Assembly: GCF_900112365.1 (NCBI RefSeq)
Contig: NZ_FOLQ01000014.1
Coordinates: forward strand, 1 to 64,000
DNA: 64,000 nt
Direction: 5' to 3'
Source: Spirosoma endophyticum
Lineage (GTDB): Bacteria; Bacteroidota; Bacteroidia; Cytophagales; Spirosomataceae
The notes beneath the pieces are model-generated. The model saw only the letters and a program-made list of their open reading frames with translations. It was not told where the DNA came from and made no database searches. Shown one piece after another: positions 27,503 to 36,595 of the stretch. Made by a program: the position numbers and the translations under genes. Position 1 is the stretch's first letter. Every line of letters begins with the position of its first letter.

Positions 27503-28963
27503 CTAGCTCAGCAGTAATTTATTGGTTGTGATCTCCGTATTCGGCAGCGGGAAAATGTAGTTGGCCTGCGACGGCAACACAGCGGGTGCACTGTTGGAAC
27601 TGCTCGATTTGGCCGGCAGCGGCAGCAGATTACGTAGCAGATCATTGGATCGGAAGCCTTCGCCAAGCAATTCGATGCGTCGCTCATTCAGAATGGTATT
27701 GATCAGGGCGGCCTGTGTGCCGGTCGCGGTTGCCGGGAACGCATAACTGGCATCCGACCGATTTCGAACGGCTTTCAGCAGGTTGATGGCGGTTGGCAAG
27801 TCACCCGTTTGGGCTGCGGCTTCGGCATAATTCAACAACACTTCCGAATAACGGAGAATGGGCAGGTAATCCAGAAATGGCGATGGCTTATTGTATTTCG
27901 TCAGGAATTGCACCCCTGATGCCGTGCGCGCAAACGTCCGTCTCAAATCGGTCGATTTCCATTCCGGATCGCCCCAAATGCCCGTTGGATTCAGATTGTA
28001 TTCCGAATTGGCGTTGAACACGTACGGGAAAGACGACTGCCCACCAACGTTGTCCAGCTCGGTCATCGGCACCGACAGAACTGACTCGGTGCTGGTGTAG
28101 TTGGTCGTGAAAATCTCGACGATATTCTGCAACTTGTGATTCACACCCGTAGCCGCCGAATAGGGAGCGCTTGCCGAAACAATTTTCTTTGCTTCCTCAA
28201 TTACTTTTGCCCAGTTACCGCTGTTTAAATACACACGAGTTTTTAGGGCAATCGCCGTGTTTCGGTGCGCCCGCGTTGTGTTGAGTAGCGCACTTGAATA
28301 CGCAAGCGGAAGGTCGGCCTCAGCTTCATTCAGATCTTTCAAAATCTGGGTGTACACTTCGTCGACGGTGCTCCGTTTCAGGTCGTTATTTGCCGTTGTG
28401 GTTTCGGCCTGCAAACGTAGTGGCAAACCCGGCGAAGCCCCTTTGTTCTCGTTGTAAGGCCGGGCGTAGAGCGTTACAAGGCTGTAATAGCTGAGCGCCC
28501 GCAGGAATTTCGCTTCGGCCGTATACTGCCTGGCCAACGTAGCATCGACCTTCCCCGGATTGTCGGCCAGCCCTTTAATCAGGATGTTCGCGTTGTTAAT
28601 AGCGGCATAGCCGGCGGCCCAGAAACCAGCCACAAAGTTCGAGCCGGAGTTCAGTGTCTGGTTCCAGGCTTCGTAGGCCGTGAACGTATTGCTCGTCCGG
28701 TTGATGAACTCTTCCCCGCGCGCTTCCGAATACGTGTAGTAGTTGCCTCCGTAAAAATTGGCGTTCTTGACCGCTTTATAAACGCCATTGACCAGACCCA
28801 GAATCCGGTCGGGCGTCTCGAATGCATTCGTGCCACTCACGGATGTTTCGGGCGTTGGGTTGAGCAATTCGGTATCGTTGCAGGCGGATAGCGACAGAAA
28901 CAGGCTCAGACCGAGAAAATGGCCAAACCGACGTACTGATATAGACGAATTAGATGGTTTCAT
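27503..28963 (-). CDS. SusD/RagB-family lipoprotein of the second uptake pair
   Basis: A protein of 486 residues. The signal peptide leads to a lipobox with the cysteine in LSLSACNDTELLNP. SusD signatures include GVYKAVKNANFYGGNYY, RQYTAEAKFLRALSYYSLV and YSEVLLNYAEAAAQTGD near the C-terminus, with RRIELLGEGFR close to the end. It pairs with the SusC protein at 29025-32222, 61 bases upstream. The TPR gene follows almost directly, so the ligand may be handled by that protein in the periplasm. The ligand is not predictable from sequence. Confidence 0.94.
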   Translation of the reverse strand: MKPSNSSISVRRFGHFLGLSLFLSLSACNDTELLNPTPETSVSGTNAFETPDRILGLVNGVYKAVKNANFYGGNYYTYSEARGEEFINRTSNTFTAYEAWNQTLNSGSNFVAGFWAAGYAAINNANILIKGLADNPGKVDATLARQYTAEAKFLRALSYYSLVTLYARPYNENKGASPGLPLRLQAETTTANNDLKRSTVDEVYTQILKDLNEAEADLPLAYSSALLNTTRAHRNTAIALKTRVYLNSGNWAKVIEEAKKIVSASAPYSAATGVNHKLQNIVEIFTTNYTSTESVLSVPMTELDNVGGQSSFPYVFNANSEYNLNPTGIWGDPEWKSTDLRRTFARTASGVQFLTKYNKPSPFLDYLPILRYSEVLLNYAEAAAQTGDLPTAINLLKAVRNRSDASYAFPATATGTQAALINTILNERRIELLGEGFRSNDLLRNLLPLPAKSSSSNSAPAVLPSQANYIFPLPNTEITTNKLLLS

Positions 28964-29024
28964 GCTGTAATTTTTTTATGATTTCTAGAATCGTTGGATG
29001 GGCTTTGCGAATGCGACATACTGA

Positions 29025-32000
29025 TTAAAAGCCCACGTTAAGACCGAACGTAATGGTGCGGGCCTGGCCTACGGAGTTCTTTTCAATGCCGGGCGTCGTA
29101 TTTGAGTTGCCGTTTACCGACGACTCAGGATCGGTGCCGGAGTAGGGCGTGATCAAAAAGAGATTGGACCCCTGCGCATACACCCGAACCGAACTGAGTC
29201 CGATTTTGCTGAACAACGTAGTAGGCAGCCGGTAGCCAATCGATGCGTTTTGCAGCCGTAGGAAATCGGCTTTTTCGGCGTTGGTCGATACCGGAAACGA
29301 CGATCCGGTCGATAGCTGGTCGTTGTAAATCAGTCGCGGTACGTCAGTGATGTCGCCCGGTTTTTGCCAGCGGGTCAATACTTCGGTCGAGTTGTTGTAG
29401 GCCCGTTGGTCGAGCAGCGTCGCGCGGGTACCGTTCATGACCAGGTTGCCGCCCGAATAGGTCAGATTAACACTCAGATCAAAGTTTTTGTACCTGACAT
29501 TATTGACCAGACCACCGTACCACCTGGGGAGGGCGTTACCAATCAGATAATAATCGGCACCGGTAATGGCAGCGGCTGTTTTACCATCCAGATACGTCCA
29601 CTGACTTTCACCGGGTGCTACTACCTGGCTATACTGCACTTTCTCATCTTTGCCATTAATGAAAATCCGGCGGCCATTGTCGGGGTTGACACCCGCTGTT
29701 TTAGCGCCATACAGACTACCCACCGAATAGCCGACGCGGGTAACGTTTGTGGTTTCGTACGATACGTGAGTCGTACCCACAATGTCGGTATTGCCGTCGG
29801 CCAGTGCCGTTACTTTGTTGTTCAGATTGGTGTAGTTGAAGGCCGCATTCCATGAAAAATCACCTTTGCGCAGAATTGTTGCATTGATACCCAGTTCAAT
29901 ACCCCGATTGTACATCGACCCAACGTTGCCCAGAATTGAATTGCCGGGAATGCCTTTCGATACAGCTTGCGGGGCGCTGAGAATCAGGCCGTTTACATTG
30001 TTGTTGAAATACGTTACGTCCACCTGAATCCGGTCGTTCAGGAAGCCCAGATCGGCCCCGATGTTGGTTTGCTCACTGGTTTCCCAACCCAGATTCTGAT
30101 TGCCCGCCTGCGAAATCGCCCAGGTTGGCGCGTTGCCATACAGCGAACCGCTGTACAACTCCAGCGAGCTGTATGAATCGCTCAGGTTACCGTTCCCAAC
30201 GCGGCCCCAACTCGCCCGGAGTTTAATGTTGGTGAGAGTCGAAGCAAGCCGGGAGTTCTTGTAAAAAGGTTCTTCGCCCAGCGCCCAGCCGCCCGATACA
30301 CCACCGAAATTGCCGTATTTTTTACCCGTTCCGAGTGCTGAATTACCATCCCGTCGGAAATTGACCGTTACGAAGTATTTCTTATTCAAGTCGTAGTTCA
30401 GCCGGGAGAAGAATGACAGGTAAGCCCGCTCACTCAGGTCATTGCCTGAGGCCGTGATGGCACCCCAGTTACCCTGATAATTGTCAAAAAATGGATCGGC
30501 GGTTTGCGTGCGAGTAGCGCCCCAAGCCGAGTTATTGAATTTTTGGACATCATAGCCCGCCAGTACCGACACTGCATGTTTGGTTGCAAATGTCTCTTTG
30601 TAGGAAAGTGTATTGGTCCAGTTCCAGTTGTCCCGAATGGCCGAAACATTGGTTACAGACCCCTTGGTCGAGTAGCCGTCGCCCTGGATGGCACTATTGA
30701 AGCTAACATTGTCGGTACGCAGCCGGTCGATGGCGTAGGTCGTCGCAAAATCCAGATTCTTCAGCAGCTTTGCCGTAGCTCCGAAACTGGCAATGATACG
30801 GTCGTTACCCGATGTAAATCGGTTTTGATCTAACAAAGCTACCGGATTGCCGAAGTTGCTAACGACCAGGTTATTGCCCATGCCAATGGTATTCGGGTTC
30901 GTCTTGCTGATGTTGTAGCTGCCGTCGGCGTTATAGGCTGGTACGTTAGGCGGAAGTGCTATAGACAGCCGGGCCGCACCGACCAGAAAAAAGTTTGAGC
31001 CGGGCAGTGAACCCGCATACGGAGACTGGTTGTCGCTTGTGTTGTAGGAAACACTTCCCCGCAGTTTCAGCCAGGTCGTTACCTCCTGATCGATGTTAAA
31101 GCGTGCGGCTTTTCGTTTAAATTCATTCGCCACCAGGAAGCCTTTCTGGTCGGTGTAGTTGGCTGAAAAATAGTACGTTGTCGATTGAGTGCCTCCCGAT
31201 ACGCTGATGTTGTGGCTTTGGGAAACGCCCGTGCGGTAGATATAATCGGACCATCTTGTGTTTATGGCTGACCCATCGGCATTGGTATTGGGGAAAAACA
31301 ACGCCGAGGCTACGTTGTCATTAGTGGCGTTCCCTCCCAGGATTTTCGCATTTAAAACCGCTTCATTCTTGATCGAAATGAACTGTTCGGCATTCAATAG
31401 TTTCGGTAGACGAACTACTTCCGAGGCACCCACCCAGGTTTCGTAGGCGATACGTGGTTTGCCTGCTTTGCCTCGTTTGGTGGTAATGAGCAGTACGCCC
31501 GCAGCTGCACGGGAACCGTAAATGGATGTGGAAGCGGCATCTTTCAGTACGTCAATCGACTCAATATCTGCGGGGTTGATGTCGCCGAGCGGGTTGTTCG
31601 GGACGGCCGTACTGGCTGATACGTTGCCGGTATTGATCGGAATACCATCGACTACGACCAGCGGGTAGGAACTCAGGGAGATCGAGTTTACACCCCGAAT
31701 TCGGATGACGGGCGGGTTGTTCAATACGCCGTTGGGTTGCGCGATACTAACGCCCGCAGCCCGGCCCTGCAACGCCTGATCGAAACTCTGAACCGGCTGT
31801 TCCTTGATCGCATCGCCGTTGACCCGTACCGCCGAACCCGTAAACTCGGCCTTCGTTTGCGTGCCATAGCCAACCACCATGACTTCGCTAAGTTGCCGGG
31901 TATCGGAACTGAGTGCTACGTCGAGGGTTGTCCGATTGTCGATGCTGATTTCCTGCGTCACAAACCCAATGGCGGAGATCGCCAGTTTTTTTGCACTTGG

Positions 32001-32222
32001 TGGCACCTGAATCGAGAACTTCCCATTGGCGTCCGTCTGGGCTCCCTGATTCGTTCCCGGTACGACAATATTGACACCGGGAATAGATTGGCCATCATCT
32101 TTGCCGGTAATGGTTCCGGTTATTACCCGGCTCTGTGCGAACGCCTGCGATGTAATAAATGCCAGTAACAGCAGGGTTTTCAGTACGTTATGTACCGGAA
32201 TTTTCATAGAGGTTGTATTCAT
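29025..32222 (-). CDS. SusC/RagA-family TonB-linked outer-membrane protein, second pair
   Basis: A protein of 1065 residues. Signal peptide MKIPVHNVLKTLLLLAFITS; the start at 32222 adds five residues and both starts are possible. The carboxypeptidase-regulatory-like domain (GTITGKDDGQSIPGVNIVV) is followed by SEVMVVGYGTQTKAEFTGS, the plug motifs YPLVVVDGIPI and IDVLKDAASTSIYGSRAAAG, and a 22-strand-type barrel. It imports a ligand in a TonB-dependent way with the SusD at 27503. A dispersed C/G-rich repeat sits just ahead of it, so it may have its own promoter despite the run of same-strand genes. Confidence 0.96.
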   Translation of the reverse strand: MNTTSMKIPVHNVLKTLLLLAFITSQAFAQSRVITGTITGKDDGQSIPGVNIVVPGTNQGAQTDANGKFSIQVPPSAKKLAISAIGFVTQEISIDNRTTLDVALSSDTRQLSEVMVVGYGTQTKAEFTGSAVRVNGDAIKEQPVQSFDQALQGRAAGVSIAQPNGVLNNPPVIRIRGVNSISLSSYPLVVVDGIPINTGNVSASTAVPNNPLGDINPADIESIDVLKDAASTSIYGSRAAAGVLLITTKRGKAGKPRIAYETWVGASEVVRLPKLLNAEQFISIKNEAVLNAKILGGNATNDNVASALFFPNTNADGSAINTRWSDYIYRTGVSQSHNISVSGGTQSTTYYFSANYTDQKGFLVANEFKRKAARFNIDQEVTTWLKLRGSVSYNTSDNQSPYAGSLPGSNFFLVGAARLSIALPPNVPAYNADGSYNISKTNPNTIGMGNNLVVSNFGNPVALLDQNRFTSGNDRIIASFGATAKLLKNLDFATTYAIDRLRTDNVSFNSAIQGDGYSTKGSVTNVSAIRDNWNWTNTLSYKETFATKHAVSVLAGYDVQKFNNSAWGATRTQTADPFFDNYQGNWGAITASGNDLSERAYLSFFSRLNYDLNKKYFVTVNFRRDGNSALGTGKKYGNFGGVSGGWALGEEPFYKNSRLASTLTNIKLRASWGRVGNGNLSDSYSSLELYSGSLYGNAPTWAISQAGNQNLGWETSEQTNIGADLGFLNDRIQVDVTYFNNNVNGLILSAPQAVSKGIPGNSILGNVGSMYNRGIELGINATILRKGDFSWNAAFNYTNLNNKVTALADGNTDIVGTTHVSYETTNVTRVGYSVGSLYGAKTAGVNPDNGRRIFINGKDEKVQYSQVVAPGESQWTYLDGKTAAAITGADYYLIGNALPRWYGGLVNNVRYKNFDLSVNLTYSGGNLVMNGTRATLLDQRAYNNSTEVLTRWQKPGDITDVPRLIYNDQLSTGSSFPVSTNAEKADFLRLQNASIGYRLPTTLFSKIGLSSVRVYAQGSNLFLITPYSGTDPESSVNGNSNTTPGIEKNSVGQARTITFGLNVGF

Positions 32223-32273
32223 CTTTGTGTAGGTGGTTGTATGTAAATTGATGGTTTTGTTTTTTTTTGAGCT

Positions 32274-32375
32274 TACCCCACCCCCGGCCCCTCCCCTGAA
32301 AAACAGGGGAGGGGTGACTTGCAGATATTAGCCAGGCAGTGCTAGTAGCTCCTCCCATGTTTTCAGGGGCGGGGT
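32274..32375. repeat. C/G-rich dispersed palindromic repeat, copy 2
   Basis: Same order of blocks as the repeat at 24622-24720: TACCCCACCCCCGGCCCCTC, GGGGAGGGGTGACTTGC, GATATTAGCC, AGTGCTAGTAG, then TTTTCAGGGGCGGGGT. The inner CCCCTGAAAAACAGGGG forms a tight hairpin in this copy. It lies 52 bases ahead of the second SusC gene. Confidence 0.8.
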
Positions 32376-32409
32376 TGCGACGGTTGGCCACTGCCGTGGT
32401 GTGAATTTG

Positions 32410-34131
32410 CTAATACGTTCCGGCATTGAGTGTGCTTTTCGAGAGGGCGTAAGGACGGTTTACGCGGTCCAGTACGACGTAAATGGAATCTTTATTTTCG
32501 TTGATGCCGGTGAGAATCACGTGAGAGCCATCGGTCGTTTGGTAGTTCAGGATCATATGGTTACGCTTCCCGTCTTCCTGTTTTATTTCCGATTTGATGC
32601 CTTTAAGACGTCGGGTTGTCAGAGCAATGGGCTCAATTTTTGGATATTCGGGACCGATGTTGGCCAAGGCCGCGGCTGGAATCCAGTTGGCTATTGAGGC
32701 ATCGGGTTTTCGATTTTTGCCACCATGTTTCGACTTTTTACTGGCACCATCAAGGACTAAATCGGCCGATACGCGTTCTCCGCGCTCCGAAAATGGCTTG
32801 TACTTATCCTGTAAATACAGGACATTGTTCACCGTGTCGGCATCGTAATAAAACACCCGCTGACCACCGCCTACGCCCGTCAGCTCGAACGTTCGGTTGA
32901 TGTCACGCATGGGTGAGCCGCCCCCGTTCGAGAGATCCAGCGGCACGGCACGGTTCACTTTAAACGTTAAGGTCGACCAGTTTTCGAACGTAGCTTCCTG
33001 CCACCGAACCGAATCAACAGGTGAGTAAGAGATTGATTTATTATTCAGCTTGAACTCTGTTACGTTGTAGTTGCCTCGTAGTTCGCGAATGCCTTTCTGT
33101 GCAGGCTGTTTATACGGATCGTAGCGGAAATTGACGTATTGAATCCAGAACAGGAGCACCAGGAAAATACCGATGGTAGCCGTTTTCAGCACGATTCGGC
33201 CTGCTTTCTGCCACGTTTTAGAAAACGATGGATAGTAATAGGTCGGAATCGTGAATTGCTCCCGAATCAGCAGATTGTAGAGGTCGCGGACATAGTAAAT
33301 GAGCAGAAAACCCGCGAGCAATACGAAGTAGGAACTGTAGCCGTGGACACCGCCATCATAGGCGAAATTGACATAAACAATATCGGCCAGCGCCCCAAAC
33401 AGCAGAACCGATCCCCAGAACGTAGTAGCCCGGAAAAATAGGAGTGCACCCGCCAGCACCTCAACGACACCGGCGAAAACTTCGTACCAGGGTACAATCC
33501 CGACCGAAAGCCAATAGATTTTCTGGGCGGTTAAATCGCCGAAGTTGGTGTTCAACAAGCCCAGCGATGGATAGGGTAGCTGTGTTGGTAGCAATTTGGT
33601 AAAGCCAAAGCCAATGATGCCAATGCCCGCCCGGTACCGAACAATGACCCGTAGCCAGTAATACAGCAGGTTATAGTTTTTAGGCGCTGATTTACGCCAG
33701 CGCACAACGCCTGTCCAGATCAATCCGCCGATGGTAGACAGGAGCAACAGGAAGAGCCATTCGCCGTAGCCCATCCAGGTTGGCCACCAGCTAACGCCAC
33801 GGCCCAGGATGCTTGGTTGAAAGCGGGCGATGTCGTACAAGTCGCGGTAGTGCAAGTGCAACCAGTCGAGCGAGAACAGATTTTTATACCAACCCGCACT
33901 GGTTGGTATCGACATGGCAATGAAGAAGATAAACGCAATCCGGAAGGCAACTTTCTGGAAGTCAGTCCAGGATTTGGGCTCATTGGTTGGCGTTTCTCCG
34001 TTGGTCTGTGTCTCCGCAGATCGTGTTGAAGTTCTCAACGATTGGTTGCTTGTAATTTGATTCTCGATCAGTTCTTCGGGCGAAACCAGGCCTAAATCCA
34101 GACGTTCGGGGTTGATGTTCGGGAGTGTCAT
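32410..34131 (-). CDS. DoxX-like membrane protein with C-terminal soluble domain (paralog 1)
   Basis: A protein of 573 residues. After a soluble N-terminus of about 65 residues come roughly seven or eight membrane helices (to about 345). They contain the DoxX-like pattern YRAGIGIIGFGFTKLLPTQ, EVFAGVVEVLAGALLFFRA and DIVYVNFAYDGGVHGYSSYF. The C-terminal half is soluble and probably periplasmic, with a Gly/Ser/Lys-rich insertion near 480-500 and the ending ITGINENKDSIYVVLDRVNR-like strand. It is clearly a tandem paralog of the next gene. DoxX proteins act in thiosulfate:quinone oxidoreductases and in thiol-stress complexes, which fits the sulfite dehydrogenase in the same gene run. The two genes are 12 bases apart. 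Confidence 0.75.
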   Translation of the reverse strand: MTLPNINPERLDLGLVSPEELIENQITSNQSLRTSTRSAETQTNGETPTNEPKSWTDFQKVAFRIAFIFFIAMSIPTSAGWYKNLFSLDWLHLHYRDLYDIARFQPSILGRGVSWWPTWMGYGEWLFLLLLSTIGGLIWTGVVRWRKSAPKNYNLLYYWLRVIVRYRAGIGIIGFGFTKLLPTQLPYPSLGLLNTNFGDLTAQKIYWLSVGIVPWYEVFAGVVEVLAGALLFFRATTFWGSVLLFGALADIVYVNFAYDGGVHGYSSYFVLLAGFLLIYYVRDLYNLLIREQFTIPTYYYPSFSKTWQKAGRIVLKTATIGIFLVLLFWIQYVNFRYDPYKQPAQKGIRELRGNYNVTEFKLNNKSISYSPVDSVRWQEATFENWSTLTFKVNRAVPLDLSNGGGSPMRDINRTFELTGVGGGQRVFYYDADTVNNVLYLQDKYKPFSERGERVSADLVLDGASKKSKHGGKNRKPDASIANWIPAAALANIGPEYPKIEPIALTTRRLKGIKSEIKQEDGKRNHMILNYQTTDGSHVILTGINENKDSIYVVLDRVNRPYALSKSTLNAGTY

Positions 34132-34143
34132 CGTTCAGCGTGA

Positions 34144-35526
34144 TTAGAGTTTGAGCGTACCCCGACGACCAGCTTTAGCCGCTTCGTTCAGCAGGTATTT
34201 TTTGTCCAGTTTTTGCAGTACTACGTAGACTGAATCGCGGGTTTCGTTCAGTCCTGAGAGGATGATCCGGTGGTTGTTCGGGCGGTCGTAGTGTAACGTC
34301 AGCGTTTCCTGCTCATTAGGGTTACGGTTTTTAAGCGTCAGTACGTGCCGAACCGAATCAAGCTGATAGCTGTAATAATGTCGGCCTGCCGAACCCGATA
34401 ATTCATACCGTCGGTTGGCATCATCCGCGTTGATCTGCTCGATATTCGTGGTTTCTAACCGTGCCGGGCGATTCGATTTAATGCTGATCGTATTCCAGTT
34501 CTCGAACACTACGTCCTGCCAGCGTTTAGAATCGGTTTTCGAGTAGGGGATCGTCTCACCCGCCAACGAAAACGCCTGTATATCGTATAAGCCGGCAGCA
34601 CCGTTTAGAATTGGTTGATTTTGCGGAAATTGATACCCGCCAGTCTGGTAAGCTGCGTAAGTTTTATACCCATAGAGGAGAATCGCAAAAACGATAAAGG
34701 CACTCTTGAGGGCCAGCCGACCGTATCGCTGCCAGGGTTCGGTCAACACGAGCCGGAATCGATTGGGAACGGTGGGTTTTTCAAGCGAAACCAGCCGAAA
34801 TAAGCGAATGGCATCGAAGGCAAATAAAAACAAAGCGAACGTAGTAAGCAGCAAACTGTAAATGTGCTCTCCGCCCTCGTAGGCCAGATTAGACACGAAA
34901 ATGTTGCCCAAAAACGGGATGATAATCAACGTGCCGATGGTCGTCGTTCGACGGTTGAGCAGCAACAATCCGCCGAGAATCTCGATCAGCCCGAGGAAGG
35001 ATTCGTAGGAAGGAACAATGCCTAAACTGAGTGAAAACAGTTTCCAGGCCGTGAAATCGCCGTAGGCTGTGTTGAGGTTGCTGATCGATGGGAGCGGAGC
35101 CTGTATTGGAAACAATTTGATGAACCCATAGGCAATGACACCGATAGCCAGCCGATACCGTAGCACGACCCGCAGCCAGTAGTGTAGCGCCGTGTACTCA
35201 GTCTGCTTTTGGTCGCGAATGGTCCAGACAACCGTACCAACCAACGCAATCAGCGCGACGATTACCCAGTTGACAAACGTATCGTCCGGGCCGAAAAAGT
35301 GGGGCGCATACCGTGCCAGATTGAACAAATCGCGGTAATAGAGCGGTCCCCAATTGATTGTGAATAGATCGCGGTAGAAGTGCCAGTCGAGCGGAACGGC
35401 CTGAATAAGGAAATAGATAAAGAAAAAGCGAAAGGCTATTTTCTCTACACTCGTCCACGCCGGCAACGAGCGAATCGTTTCGTTTTGTGATCTGGTTTTA
35501 AAAGGTTTAATATCAATAAAGTCCAT
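34144..35526 (-). CDS. DoxX-like membrane protein with C-terminal soluble domain (paralog 2)
   Basis: A protein of 460 residues with the same plan as its downstream neighbour: a short N-terminus, membrane helices to about 300 (YRLAIGVIAYGFIKLFPIQ, ESFLGLIEILGGLLLLNRR, FVSNLAYEGGEHIYSLLL), and a soluble C-terminal part with WQDVVFENWNTISIKSNRPA and SGLNETRDSVYVVLQKLD. It lacks the Gly/Lys-rich insertion of the larger copy. Conserved blocks such as LHYWLRVxxRYR and FENW show a tandem duplication followed by divergence. It follows the cyanophycinase-like gene after a 32-bp palindrome. Likely a heteromeric partner of the other paralog. Confidence 0.75.
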   Translation of the reverse strand: MDFIDIKPFKTRSQNETIRSLPAWTSVEKIAFRFFFIYFLIQAVPLDWHFYRDLFTINWGPLYYRDLFNLARYAPHFFGPDDTFVNWVIVALIALVGTVVWTIRDQKQTEYTALHYWLRVVLRYRLAIGVIAYGFIKLFPIQAPLPSISNLNTAYGDFTAWKLFSLSLGIVPSYESFLGLIEILGGLLLLNRRTTTIGTLIIIPFLGNIFVSNLAYEGGEHIYSLLLTTFALFLFAFDAIRLFRLVSLEKPTVPNRFRLVLTEPWQRYGRLALKSAFIVFAILLYGYKTYAAYQTGGYQFPQNQPILNGAAGLYDIQAFSLAGETIPYSKTDSKRWQDVVFENWNTISIKSNRPARLETTNIEQINADDANRRYELSGSAGRHYYSYQLDSVRHVLTLKNRNPNEQETLTLHYDRPNNHRIILSGLNETRDSVYVVLQKLDKKYLLNEAAKAGRRGTLKL

Positions 35527-35596
35527 AGATTTTATAGATTAATAAAGTTTAAAAGATGCTATTTTTGTGGGAAATGCATCATCAGTAATCTTCGAG

Positions 35597-35628
35597 ATCC
35601 GTGCCACGGTTATAACCGTGGCACGGAT
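35597..35628. repeat. perfect 32-bp palindrome
   Basis: ATCCGTGCCACGGTTA and its exact reverse complement meet at the central TTATAA with no loop. It lies between the cyanophycinase-like gene (stop at 35649) and the DoxX-like gene (start at 35526), both on the minus strand. As RNA it forms a very stable hairpin that could stabilise or terminate the upstream message; as DNA it could bind a dimeric protein. Confidence 0.75.
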
Positions 35629-35648
35629 GAATCATGGTAAAAGTCCGA

Positions 35649-36536
35649 TTACTTAGCGAGTTCGGTTGTTCTCGGTGTCTGCGTTAGAATAACTTTACGC
35701 GCCTGTAAATCAAATTTTTGTCCTTTGCCAAGGAAATAGAACGGGCCACCCGTGCTGTTCTGGCCGGATGGATATTTTGTGCTGTTGGCGATCTGTCCAG
35801 CTTCGTAAATCGCTACGTATGAATTACCGATTACCTCGAACGTATTTTGTTGCACCACAATCGCGGTGCTTTCGTCAATGGCAATGCCGAGCAATTCGGG
35901 CCGGGCTTTTATGACGTCAATAAGGTCAAACTGGCGATTTCTGCGCAGAAAATGCTGGTCGATCGTTACGTTGTGGATGAAATCAAGCCCCTGCGTATGG
36001 TCACCAACCATGATCGAGTTGCCTTTGGTATCGCCCCGTACCATGAAGGAACCCTGAATCGTAGCCCCCGCCGATGTCCCGCCAATGACGCCACCCCGAC
36101 TTAATACGGCACTGAATTCTTTTTGCGCCAATGTATTCAGGTACGAATCAGCCAGACGCCAGTGCCGACCCCCCACGAACCAGATGCCTGTGGCTTTACG
36201 GATCGGCGCTACAAACGATTCCTGATTGGCGACTTTAGGATCGCGGGTGTGCAGGACCGTAATGTTTTTAATGCCAAATCCCTGAAGCTGAACTTGTTCA
36301 CGCGAAGGCCGACTGACTGACGAATCTTCGCCCGCTGTCGGAATCACAACGATGTTTGCATTAGCTGCACCACCAGCCAGTTCAATAAAACGGTTCCAGA
36401 GTTCTGGCCCCATAGCGCCACCGCCAACAATAACCAGGGCGCCTTTTTCGGGACCAACGGTCTTAGGCGTTTGGGCATTTGTTAGGCCGGTGACCAGTAA
36501 TAAAAAGAGGATGGAGAGAACGAATTGCTTTTTCAT
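35649..36536 (-). CDS. cyanophycinase-like peptidase (family S51), exported
   Basis: A protein of 295 residues with a signal peptide (MKKQFVLSILFLLLVTGLTNAQ). The S51 fold is shown by KGALVIVGGGAMGPELWNRF, IVVIPTAG, and the nucleophile elbow GVIGGTSAGATIQG with the catalytic serine, plus GLDFIHNVTIDQHFLRRNR. Family members cut beta-aspartyl peptide bonds (cyanophycin, isoaspartyl dipeptides). Placement right behind a SusC/SusD pair (60 bases after the SusD stop) suggests that it processes the imported compound in the periplasm. Cyanophycin itself is not proven as substrate; other iso- or gamma-linked peptides are possible. Confidence 0.88.
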   Translation of the reverse strand: MKKQFVLSILFLLLVTGLTNAQTPKTVGPEKGALVIVGGGAMGPELWNRFIELAGGAANANIVVIPTAGEDSSVSRPSREQVQLQGFGIKNITVLHTRDPKVANQESFVAPIRKATGIWFVGGRHWRLADSYLNTLAQKEFSAVLSRGGVIGGTSAGATIQGSFMVRGDTKGNSIMVGDHTQGLDFIHNVTIDQHFLRRNRQFDLIDVIKARPELLGIAIDESTAIVVQQNTFEVIGNSYVAIYEAGQIANSTKYPSGQNSTGGPFYFLGKGQKFDLQARKVILTQTPRTTELAK

Positions 36537-36595
36537 TTCAGTAGTTTGATTTTAGTGCCATCGGGCGGTTGTTGCCTGACTGGTACTAAGTTAGG

